Positions 1 to 3,982 of a stretch of DNA of 5,727 nucleotides are shown here, in pieces. Position numbers and translations under genes: made by a program. Numbering within the stretch: position 1 is the stretch's first letter; each line of letters starts with the position of its first letter. The notes beneath the pieces were generated by a model. It had not been told where the DNA came from. It searched no databases and saw only the letters and a list, made by a program, of their open reading frames with translations. This DNA comes from an uncultured Bacillota bacterium (GTDB lineage Bacteria; Bacillota; Clostridia; Peptostreptococcales; Anaerovoracaceae), in contig CAUHLX010000186.1 in the NCBI GenBank assembly GCA_959606705.1, forward strand, positions 1 to 5,727. The letters run 5' to 3'.

Positions 1-1
1 A

Positions 2-130
2 TTCCAGCTTAACAGCCGCACAATCATTGCACACGAATTGCACACAGCCATTGGCGCTGCTCTCGACTGCCAGCCGGAAGATATCATAGAACGTGCTTCC
101 GGCGAATCAGAAAACCGCCCCTCAAAATAA
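2..130 (+). CDS. C-terminal end of a probable XRE/Cro-type helix-turn-helix regulator (5' partial)
   Basis: Only the last 42 residues are in the window; the start lies before base 1. The fragment begins FQLNSRTI, continues into a stretch ending AIGAALDCQPEDIIE, and finishes in a short polar tail (ESENRPSK). The pattern of a helix followed by ALxCxPxDIIE is what is usually seen at the last helices of small XRE-family DNA-binding proteins, where it follows the recognition helix. The recognition helix itself is not in view, so the family call is by resemblance of the tail only. The TAA stop sits in the loop of the gene's own terminator hairpin. The gene is separated by only about 20 bases from the promoter of the small antisense RNA that follows, so it might regulate that locus, but nothing in the sequence proves this. 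Confidence 0.6.
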   Translation, partial: FQLNSRTIIAHELHTAIGAALDCQPEDIIERASGESENRPSK

Positions 131-144
131 AGGGCGGTCTTTTT
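114..144 (+). terminator. Intrinsic terminator of the HTH gene
   Basis: Inverted repeat ACCGCCC (114-120) and GGGCGGT (132-138) with an 11-base loop, followed by CTTTTT. The stop codon of the upstream gene lies inside the loop, so the hairpin overlaps the coding end. Confidence 0.85.
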
Positions 145-148
145 CCAC

Positions 149-177
149 TTGCGTAATACGTATTAGAAGCGTATAAT
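149..177 (+). promoter_or_regulatory. Promoter of the antisense (antitoxin) RNA with a palindrome in its spacer
   Basis: A perfect -10 box TATAAT (172-177) is preceded at exactly 17 bases by TTGCGT (149-154), which matches the first three bases of the -35 consensus. The predicted start of transcription is near 184. The spacer holds a perfect 12-base palindrome, TAATACGTATTA (154-165), which touches the -35 box and is placed where a dimeric repressor would block polymerase. No coding start with a ribosome binding site follows within the transcript, which ends at the terminator at 230-272; this supports a non-coding RNA. Confidence 0.7.
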
Positions 178-185
178 AAACGTAC

Positions 186-214
186 AAAAAGGCGTTGCCG
201 GTAAACGGTCAGCC
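186..214 (-). terminator. Possible weak terminator of the toxin message
   Basis: Read on the minus strand: GGC, TGA, CCG, loop of five, CGG, CAAC, GCC, then TTTTT (bases 190-186). Two 3-bp helices separated by an unpaired internal loop give a weak stem, so termination may be leaky. If used, the toxin message would be about 210 nt and would cover nearly the whole antisense RNA. Confidence 0.3.
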
Positions 215-229
215 CAGAATCATTAACGG

Positions 230-272
230 ATAACCGCCAACTTGTCTAGGGTCAGGCGGTTATTTCTTTTTT
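230..272 (+). terminator. Strong intrinsic terminator of the antisense RNA
   Basis: A perfect 9-bp stem, ATAACCGCC (230-238) with GGCGGTTAT (255-263), and a 16-base loop, followed by TTCTTTTTT. The right arm contains the stop codon (TAA on the minus strand, 260-262) of the toxin gene, so the terminator overlaps the end of the toxin coding region. On the minus strand the same hairpin lacks a U tract and would instead be a 3' structure of the toxin message. Confidence 0.85.
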
Positions 273-343
273 GTGATGAGGTATGTAGCCAATACAACAA
301 TGACAATAAAAGCCGCGAAGGCTATTGTTTCCGCTGTGGTCAT
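260..343 (-). CDS. Small hydrophobic type I toxin-like peptide, 27 aa
   Basis: The peptide begins MTTAETIAFAAFIVIVV and ends LITKKK. It has a short polar N-terminus, one hydrophobic segment of about 19 residues (roughly 6-24) able to span the membrane, and a basic lysine tail. This build is typical of Firmicutes holin-like type I toxins (TxpA/BsrG/Fst-like), which insert into the cytoplasmic membrane; the assignment is by architecture, not by a recognised sequence match. The start at 341-343 is preferred because the extended Shine-Dalgarno stretch GGGGGTGAT ends at a normal distance from it; an in-frame ATG at 347-349 would add MR but lies only two bases after the G run. The gene has its own weak promoter, a hairpin over its ribosome binding site, and a convergent antisense RNA at its 3' end. 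It is isolated from the upstream phosphatase gene by the terminator at 489-522. Confidence 0.7.
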   Translation of the reverse strand: MTTAETIAFAAFIVIVVLATYLITKKK

Positions 344-347
344 ACGC

Positions 348-367
348 ATCACCCCCTCTTTCGAGGG
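348..367 (-). promoter_or_regulatory. Toxin ribosome binding site with sequestering hairpin
   Basis: On the minus strand the sequence is CCCTC GAAA GAGGG followed by GGTGAT: a 5-bp stem closed by a GAAA (GNRA) tetraloop whose 3' arm is part of the Shine-Dalgarno run. The unfolded stretch AGGGGGTGAT can pair with the 3' end of 16S rRNA over 10 positions with one wobble, so the site would be very strong once opened. Folding of this hairpin should reduce ribosome access, as is known for several type I toxin messages. Confidence 0.65.
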
Positions 368-370
368 CTG

Positions 371-378
371 AACCGCCT
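371..378 (-). promoter_or_regulatory. 5' leader element complementary to the toxin message 3' end
   Basis: Minus-strand AGGCGGTT in the toxin leader is exactly complementary to AACCGCCT at minus-strand bases 261-254, which overlaps the toxin stop codon. A 5'-3' long-range pairing of eight base pairs is possible. The same 3' segment can alternatively pair with GGCGGTTAT at 238-230, so two structures exclude each other. Confidence 0.45.
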
Positions 379-406
379 ACCGTGTCTTGGGCAGCGCCTT
401 GTTCAC

Positions 407-435
407 AGTCTATCATGTTTCGACGCATTCCGCCA
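407..435 (-). promoter_or_regulatory. Candidate promoter of the toxin gene
   Basis: On the minus strand TGATAGACT gives an extended -10 (TGn then TAGACT, 412-407, 4 of 6 consensus). Seventeen bases upstream is TGGCGG (435-430), a poor -35. The predicted leader is about 55-60 nt. A separate promoter is needed because a terminator lies just upstream at 489-522, but this one is weak. Confidence 0.4.
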
Positions 436-488
436 TAGCTATTTCGGCTCCTTCGGAGGTTCCATCGGAAAGAGGCTTCTCGACTGCG

Positions 489-522
489 AAAAAACCGCCG
501 GTCCTCCGGACAGAGCGGTTTT
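489..522 (-). terminator. Terminator of the histidine-phosphatase gene
   Basis: AAAACCGC (491-498) pairs with GCGGTTTT (515-522), and the loop holds a second small hairpin (CCGG TCCT CCGG, 498-509). On the minus strand it ends in a run of six T (494-489). It lies 48 bases past the stop codon at 570. The plus-strand reading has only four T and no gene feeding into it. Confidence 0.8.
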
Positions 523-569
523 GGGGTTGATAAAATTTGTGATTGAATGACTTGGAATTCAGGGATCTA

Positions 570-1184
570 TTACCCGATTTCATAGTATACCCGGTTTCGA
601 TCGATGACCCGGCAGACCCCTTCCTCAATCTCCACGATGGCCGCCGCGCAGTTGTCCTGGTGGCCGCCCTTCCAAATATCGCTGATTTCCCTGCCTTCCA
701 GAAAACGAAGCATGGCCTGGTTGATGCCATTGTGCGCCACCACCAGGATTCGCCGGTCGGAAAGATGCCGGGGAATGATTTCCCTGAGAAACTCCTCCGC
801 TCTAGTGCACAGCTGCACAAAGGATTCCCCTCCCGCAGGCGGTTCGTACGCCAGAGGCGCCCGATAGAACTGAGCAAGCCGGCTGTTCTCTCCCGTGGAC
901 ACGTCGGTGTAGTCCGCTCCTTCCAGTTCCCCGAACCCGATCTCCATGATCCGATCATCGCTTCGGAGCTCCAGCGGTCTCTTTCCCAGAATAATGGAAG
1001 CCGTCTCGCGCGCACGCCTGAGAGGGCTGGTATAAGCTGCGTCAAACACCACGTTTCTTAAGCCTTCCGCCGTTTTCTCGGCCATCCGGCGTCCCGCCTC
1101 CGTCAATTCGATATCCGAATGCCCCTGAAGCTTTCCCTGTTGATTCCAGCTGGTCACTCCATGTCGGACCAAATACAATTCCAT
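570..1184 (-). CDS. Histidine phosphatase family protein (phosphoglycerate mutase-like / CobC-like)
   Basis: A 204-residue protein, the usual length for a single-domain member. The N-terminal LVRHGVTSWN holds the catalytic Arg7-His8 that forms the phosphohistidine. SPLRRARETA (53-62) carries the second conserved arginine; the acidic region IMEIGFGELEG (79-89) provides the proton donor; GGES is at 118-121; and VVAHNG (148-153) has the second active-site histidine, His151. All key residues are present, so an active phosphomonoesterase is expected in the cytosol. Members include cofactor-dependent phosphoglycerate mutases, alpha-ribazole phosphatase and broad-specificity phosphatases, and the sequence does not settle the substrate; no cobalamin genes are nearby. 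The start has GGGAGGTG nine bases upstream. It is followed by a terminator and preceded by another (1245-1278), with no clear promoter between that terminator and the start. Confidence 0.9.
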   Translation of the reverse strand: MELYLVRHGVTSWNQQGKLQGHSDIELTEAGRRMAEKTAEGLRNVVFDAAYTSPLRRARETASIILGKRPLELRSDDRIMEIGFGELEGADYTDVSTGENSRLAQFYRAPLAYEPPAGGESFVQLCTRAEEFLREIIPRHLSDRRILVVAHNGINQAMLRFLEGREISDIWKGGHQDNCAAAIVEIEEGVCRVIDRNRVYYEIG

Positions 1185-1219
1185 CGCGCTGCACCTCCCG
1201 CCGCCTGCCGTTTCCGAGC

Positions 1220-1243
1220 CCCGCGTCCCGAATATTCCGCGGG
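1220..1243 (-). other. GC-rich leader hairpin upstream of the phosphatase gene
   Basis: CCCGCG (1220-1225) and CGCGGG (1238-1243) form a 6-bp, purely G-C stem directly after the T run of the preceding terminator. There is no T run behind it, so it is not a terminator. It would stabilise the 5' end of any transcript reading through into the phosphatase gene. Its role is unknown. Confidence 0.4.
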
Positions 1244-1244
1244 C

Positions 1245-1278
1245 AAAAAAAAGCCACAGACAAAGAGTTGTATGCGGC
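1245..1278 (-). terminator. Strong terminator after the small minus-strand gene
   Basis: Read on the minus strand: GCCGCA, T, ACAA, CTCT loop, TTGT, C, TGTGGC, then eight T (1252-1245). The outer helix has six pairs (one G-T), the inner four pairs, with one T-C mismatch. It lies 33 bases after the stop codon of the 66-aa gene and separates it from the phosphatase gene. Confidence 0.85.
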
Positions 1279-1311
1279 AGTTTTTCTTCTTTCTGCTGAT
1301 TTCACCTCAGA

Positions 1312-1512
1312 TCAGTGAACTCTGAGACTGACTTCCCAGATGGATTCGATCGCCAAAGGAGTCCGCGGTATGGGCGCCATCTGATTCATCTTATCAAACA
1401 GACTCTCTAAATTCTGCATTTCCGCCTGTGTCACCACCGGACTGGACAAAATCGCAACCTGAAAAAATATGGTATTCTGAGAACCACAAGTATCTTCGCT
1501 GAATGGTATCAT
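1312..1512 (-). CDS. Small protein of unknown function, 66 aa, own transcription unit
   Basis: I do not recognise this protein. It starts MIPFSEDTCGSQ, has a short apolar stretch FFQVAILSSPVV (16-27) too polar and short to be a clear membrane span, a probable amphipathic helix around residues 29-44, a proline-containing turn (PIPRTP), and ends in SLRVH. One cysteine is present (Cys9). It looks like a small soluble protein. The case that it is a real gene rests on context: a perfect consensus promoter (TTGACA, 17 bases, TATAAT) about 50 bases upstream, an AGGAAGG ribosome binding site at good spacing, and a strong terminator 33 bases after the stop. The promoter could instead serve a small RNA of about 320 nt that happens to contain the reading frame. 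Confidence 0.6.
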   Translation of the reverse strand: MIPFSEDTCGSQNTIFFQVAILSSPVVTQAEMQNLESLFDKMNQMAPIPRTPLAIESIWEVSLRVH

Positions 1513-1569
1513 TTTTTATCGCCTTCCTGAATTAAGCCTAGCACACCCCAGTATTAATAATCCAAAGAT

Positions 1570-1598
1570 ATTATACGATAAACCTCTCTTCCTGTCAA
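1570..1598 (-). promoter_or_regulatory. Perfect consensus sigma-A promoter for the 66-aa gene
   Basis: On the minus strand TTGACA (1598-1593), a 17-base spacer, and TATAAT (1575-1570) match the vegetative consensus at all twelve positions. Transcription should begin near 1562, giving a leader of about 50 nt before the ATG at 1512. I see no operator palindrome or riboswitch in that short leader, which suggests high constitutive expression. Confidence 0.85.
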
Positions 1599-1646
1599 TC
1601 ATCCGAAAGTTTTATGGTGCGACTGGCTTATTTTTTGGGAAACAGC

Positions 1647-1675
1647 TTATTTCTTCCCTCTTTTCATGGTACAAT
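1647..1675 (+). promoter_or_regulatory. Candidate extended -10 promoter of the microprotein-HPt-HD-GYP operon
   Basis: TGGTACAAT (1667-1675) supplies a TGn extension and a -10 matching 5 of 6. The -35 position 17 bases upstream is TTATTT (1647-1652), a poor match, so the extended -10 or an activator would have to compensate. It lies 39 bases before the ATG at 1715 and is divergent from the consensus promoter at 1570-1598. Confidence 0.5.
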
Positions 1676-1714
1676 AAAGAAAAATATTATGGATATTAAG
1701 GAGGTCAACTCATA

Positions 1715-1822
1715 ATGAAGGGAATGTCTATTACCGGTCTGATTCTGGGGATTACGGCGACCAGCATCGGAACTGCGGCGATTGTGCTCAGCGCGATCGG
1801 TCTTGCAAAAGCCAGAAGATAG
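1715..1822 (+). CDS. Membrane microprotein, 35 aa
   Basis: A short frame with MKGMSITGLILG at the start and AIGLAKARR at the end. Residues about 5-30 form one hydrophobic, glycine- and alanine-rich segment long enough to cross the membrane, and the C-terminus is basic (KARR), which by the positive-inside rule suggests it faces the cytosol. A textbook AAGGAGGT ribosome binding site lies nine bases before the ATG, and the candidate promoter is just upstream. Its TAG stop is part of the AGGAGA ribosome binding site of the next gene (HPt), so the two are likely translationally coupled. The GLILGI...IGLAKARR pattern recalls one half of DUF4190-like small membrane proteins, but this is only a resemblance. 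Function is unknown; a membrane anchor or partner for the phosphorelay proteins encoded downstream is an inference from position. Confidence 0.75.
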   Translation: MKGMSITGLILGITATSIGTAAIVLSAIGLAKARR

Positions 1823-1834
1823 GAGATTTTTTCC

Positions 1835-2191
1835 ATGGAACTTACACAGGTGTTAAAGGAAGCAAATGTCAACGTGGAGACGACGCTTCAGCGCTTTGCA
1901 TCCAATCAGTCTCTTCTAACCCGCTTTTTGAAAAAGTTTCCTCAGGATCCCACCTACTCACAGCTGATTCAGGCGGTGGAACGATTCGACCCGGAGGAGA
2001 TGCAGATGCTGGCCCACACGTTGAAAGGAATGTCGGCGAATCTGGGTTTCGAGGAGCTCAGCGTGCGAAGCGATCGTCTGGTCCGCGCTCTGCGTGACGG
2101 AATCCGGGACAAAGCCGCGCTGTTGCCTATGGTCGATGGGATTACCGAAGAATATCAAAGCCTGGTGGATCTCATTCTACGGTTAGATTGA
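1835..2191 (+). CDS. HPt-domain histidine phosphotransfer protein
   Basis: A 118-residue protein that is essentially one HPt domain, an all-helical bundle. The diagnostic motif AHTLKGMSANLG (60-71) carries the phosphorylatable His61 with Lys64 and Gly65 at the conserved positions; the HPt fold matches roughly residues 20-115. HPt proteins have no catalytic activity of their own; they pass phosphoryl groups between receiver domains, normally between a hybrid histidine kinase and a response regulator. The gene begins eight bases after an AGGAGA site that overlaps the stop of the preceding microprotein, and ends 19 bases before the receiver-HD-GYP gene, the obvious phosphotransfer partner. No kinase gene is in the window, so the phosphate donor must be encoded elsewhere. 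Confidence 0.92.
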   Translation: MELTQVLKEANVNVETTLQRFASNQSLLTRFLKKFPQDPTYSQLIQAVERFDPEEMQMLAHTLKGMSANLGFEELSVRSDRLVRALRDGIRDKAALLPMVDGITEEYQSLVDLILRLD

Positions 2192-2210
2192 AGCAGAAGA
2201 GGATAACCGA

Positions 2211-3263
2211 ATGCCGAAACGTAAAACAATGCTGATCGTGGATGACGTGGAATTGAACCGCGCCATTCTCCGTGAGCTTTTTCATTCCAAATACAATATT
2301 ATCGAAGCCGAGAACGGCAGAGAAGCGCTGGCGCTGACTCAGCAATACGGGGACAAACTGGCGGTGATTTTGCTGGATGTGGTGATGCCTGTCATGGACG
2401 GTGTGGAGGTTCTTCACACGCTCTGTGAGACCGGTCTCATCGAAAAGGTTCCCGTGATTCTGATCACCGCGGACAACAACGAGCGTGTCACTCTGGAAAG
2501 CTATACCATGGGCGTATCCGACATCATCAACAAGCCGTTCAATCCGGCCATCGTCAGCCGCCGCGTGGAAAATATCGTGGAGCTTTACGATCACAAGCAG
2601 CACTTGGAGATTAAGCTGCAGGAACAGTACGAAAAGCTGGAACAGCAGGCGGAAAAGCTGAAGGAAGCCAACGCCTTCGTCATCGACACCCTGAGTACGG
2701 TGGTCGAATTCCGCAGCTGCGAATCCGGCTCCCACATCAAACGGATTCGCGAGCTTACCGAGATTCTCTTAAAGGCCCTATCCCGTCAATACGAGGAATA
2801 TCGTTTTTCGGATGCTCAGCTCTCTATGATCACGGATGCTTCCGCACTCCACGATATCGGCAAGATCGCTATTCCCGACGCCGTTCTGATGAAGCCCGGA
2901 AAGCTGACGCGAGAGGAGTTTGAGATCATGAAGACCCACACGCTCCGCGGCTGCGAAATTCTGGATTCCCTGAATTACACCCAAGATGAGGAATTTTTCA
3001 ACTACTGTTATGAAATATGCAGACATCATCACGAACGCTGGGACGGAAACGGTTATCCCGACCACTTAAAGGGCAATCAAATATCCATCTGGGCCCAGGT
3101 GGTATCCCTGGCCGACGTGTACGAGGCCCTCACCAGTGTCCGGGTCTACAAACCTGCGTATACTCACAACGAGGCGGTCAACATGATTCGGACCGGCGAA
3201 TGCGGCGCGTTCAATCCCCAGCTGCTGAGCAGCTTCCTGGGGGTCGCCGATCATCTGGCATAA
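2211..3263 (+). CDS. Response regulator with receiver and HD-GYP phosphodiesterase domains
   Basis: A 350-residue protein in three parts. Receiver, about 5-122: acidic pair Asp11-Asp12, phosphoacceptor Asp56 in VILLDVVMPVMDG, Thr86 and Lys108 (NKPF). A charged, probably coiled-coil linker spans about 125-155 (repeated EKLEQQ-type heptads). HD-GYP, about 155-350: His175 in GSHIKRI, His214-Asp215 in LHDIGK, His243 in KTH, His272-His273 in HHHERWDGNGYP, Asp302 in SLADVYEAL, then RVYK. All metal ligands expected for the family are visible, so hydrolysis of cyclic-di-GMP (or a related dinucleotide) controlled by phosphorylation is likely. One departure: the distal FDP motif reads AFNP (Asn335). 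The upstream HPt gene is the likely phosphate source. There is no DNA-binding domain, so output is enzymatic. A strong terminator follows. Confidence 0.93.
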   Translation: MPKRKTMLIVDDVELNRAILRELFHSKYNIIEAENGREALALTQQYGDKLAVILLDVVMPVMDGVEVLHTLCETGLIEKVPVILITADNNERVTLESYTMGVSDIINKPFNPAIVSRRVENIVELYDHKQHLEIKLQEQYEKLEQQAEKLKEANAFVIDTLSTVVEFRSCESGSHIKRIRELTEILLKALSRQYEEYRFSDAQLSMITDASALHDIGKIAIPDAVLMKPGKLTREEFEIMKTHTLRGCEILDSLNYTQDEEFFNYCYEICRHHHERWDGNGYPDHLKGNQISIWAQVVSLADVYEALTSVRVYKPAYTHNEAVNMIRTGECGAFNPQLLSSFLGVADHLA

Positions 3264-3273
3264 ATGTCGGGAC

Positions 3274-3314
3274 AAAAAGGCAAGGCACGAAACGATTTCG
3301 CGCCTTGCCTTTTT
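3274..3314. terminator. Bidirectional terminator between the HD-GYP gene and deoC
   Basis: AAAAAGGCAAGGC (3274-3286) pairs perfectly over 13 bases with GCCTTGCCTTTTT (3302-3314). The loop itself contains CGAAA CGA TTTCG, adding five inner pairs after one A-C mismatch. T runs exist on both strands, and the genes converge on it (stops at 3263 and 3319), so it can end both transcripts. Confidence 0.95.
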
Positions 3315-3318
3315 CACT

Positions 3319-3981
3319 CTATTTTTCCGCTTCCTTCATAATTGAAACGGACGCCGACGCTCCAATCCGGTCCGCTCCCGCCTCAATCAGTTCCAAAACG
3401 GTCTTTAAATCACGAATCCCTCCGGAGGCTTTCACCTGCATCCGGTCGCCCACCGTATCCTTCATCAGCTTCACATGGTGAACCGTGGCTCCTCCCGAGG
3501 AAAAGCCCGTGGAAGTTTTTACGAAAGCCGCTCCGGCTTCTTCCGCCAGCTGACAGGCCTTGACAATTTCCCGATCCGTGAGCAGACACGTTTCCAAAAT
3601 CACCTTGACCTCGGCGTCATACTCCCCCGCGCACTCCACCACTTCGGCAATCTCGTCCCGGACCTCGTCATAACGACCGTCCTTCATCGCACCCACATTG
3701 ATGACCATATCGATTTCCGAAGCTCCCGCCGCGGCCGCCATGGACGCCTCGCCGGCCTTGATATCACAGAGACTGGCCCCCAGCGGAAATCCCGCCACAC
3801 AGGCCACTTTCACGGAGGTACCTGCCAGAGCCGCCGCCGCTGTCTCCACTTGACAGGAGTTGACACAGACGGAATAGAAGCCGTACTCCACCGCTTCGGC
3901 ACATAGTCTTTCGATTTCCGCCCGTCCGGCGTCCGGTTTTAAGAGCGTGTGATCAAAGTATTCATTCAGCGCTTTTTTCAT
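3319..3981 (-). CDS. deoC: Deoxyribose-phosphate aldolase
   Basis: A 220-residue class I aldolase of normal length, catalysing 2-deoxyribose-5-phosphate to glyceraldehyde-3-phosphate plus acetaldehyde in the cytosol. The family landmarks are in order: DHTLLKP (10-16), SVCVNS (37-42), VAGFPLGA (62-69), EIDMVINVGAMKDG (89-102) with catalytic Asp91, KVILETCLLT (126-135), FVKTSTGF (153-160) with the Schiff-base Lys155, and VKASGGIRD (183-191) with the relay Lys184. It is the last gene of the minus-strand operon: its ATG begins one base after the stop of pduL (TAAAATG), and its likely ribosome binding sequence GGAG lies inside the end of pduL at a rather long spacing, so translational coupling is likely. 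It ends at the bidirectional terminator. Together with pduL and hpt it fits catabolism and salvage of deoxynucleosides. Confidence 0.97.
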   Translation of the reverse strand: MKKALNEYFDHTLLKPDAGRAEIERLCAEAVEYGFYSVCVNSCQVETAAAALAGTSVKVACVAGFPLGASLCDIKAGEASMAAAAGASEIDMVINVGAMKDGRYDEVRDEIAEVVECAGEYDAEVKVILETCLLTDREIVKACQLAEEAGAAFVKTSTGFSSGGATVHHVKLMKDTVGDRMQVKASGGIRDLKTVLELIEAGADRIGASASVSIMKEAEK

Positions 3982-3982
3982 T

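Larger units (their letters stand above)
184..272 (+). ncRNA. Predicted antisense RNA antitoxin, about 90 nt
   Basis: The interval runs from the start site expected about 7 bases after the TATAAT box at 172-177 to the U tract of a strong terminator at 267-272. It lies on the strand opposite the small toxin gene (260-343) and overlaps the last codons and the 3' untranslated region of that message. A convergent, 3'-overlapping arrangement of this kind is the known layout of several Firmicutes type I systems such as txpA/RatA and bsrG/SR4. Known members act by base pairing with the toxin message, leading to its degradation or blocked translation. The boundaries are predictions from promoter and terminator positions; no sequence match to a named antitoxin RNA is claimed. 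Confidence 0.6.

Noticed and set aside
242..550. 102-residue open frame on the plus strand across the toxin region
   Set aside because: It runs through two terminator structures and antisense to the toxin gene; composition is not protein-like and there is no supported start.
413..1045. 210-residue open frame on the minus strand overlapping the phosphatase gene
   Set aside because: It overlaps the phosphatase gene in another frame; its product is arginine-, serine- and tryptophan-rich with no recognisable motif, whereas the phosphatase frame has all catalytic residues.
543..1061. 172-residue open frame on the plus strand
   Set aside because: It is the antisense of the phosphatase coding region, has no ribosome binding site or family features, and begins within a short gap after a terminator.
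1296..1326. Overlapping small hairpins CTGAT/ATCAG and CTCAGA/TCTGAG around the stop of the 66-aa gene, resembling an attenuator switch
   Set aside because: They share one base and exclude each other, but neither arm overlaps the terminator at 1245-1278, so no antiterminator can be drawn. Stems of this size arise by chance.
1513..1569. Possible riboswitch in the leader of the 66-aa gene
   Set aside because: The leader is only about 50 nt, with no stable stem and no known aptamer motif that I can see.
2172..2735. 187-residue frame on the minus strand opposite the response regulator
   Set aside because: It is a mirror of the receiver domain coding sequence, with hydrophobic repeats arising from the opposite strand; the plus-strand frame has clear motifs.
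3475..3906. Plus-strand frame opposite deoC, and a similar one opposite pduL (4049-4483)
   Set aside because: Both are antisense shadows of well-supported enzymes and lack ribosome binding sites.
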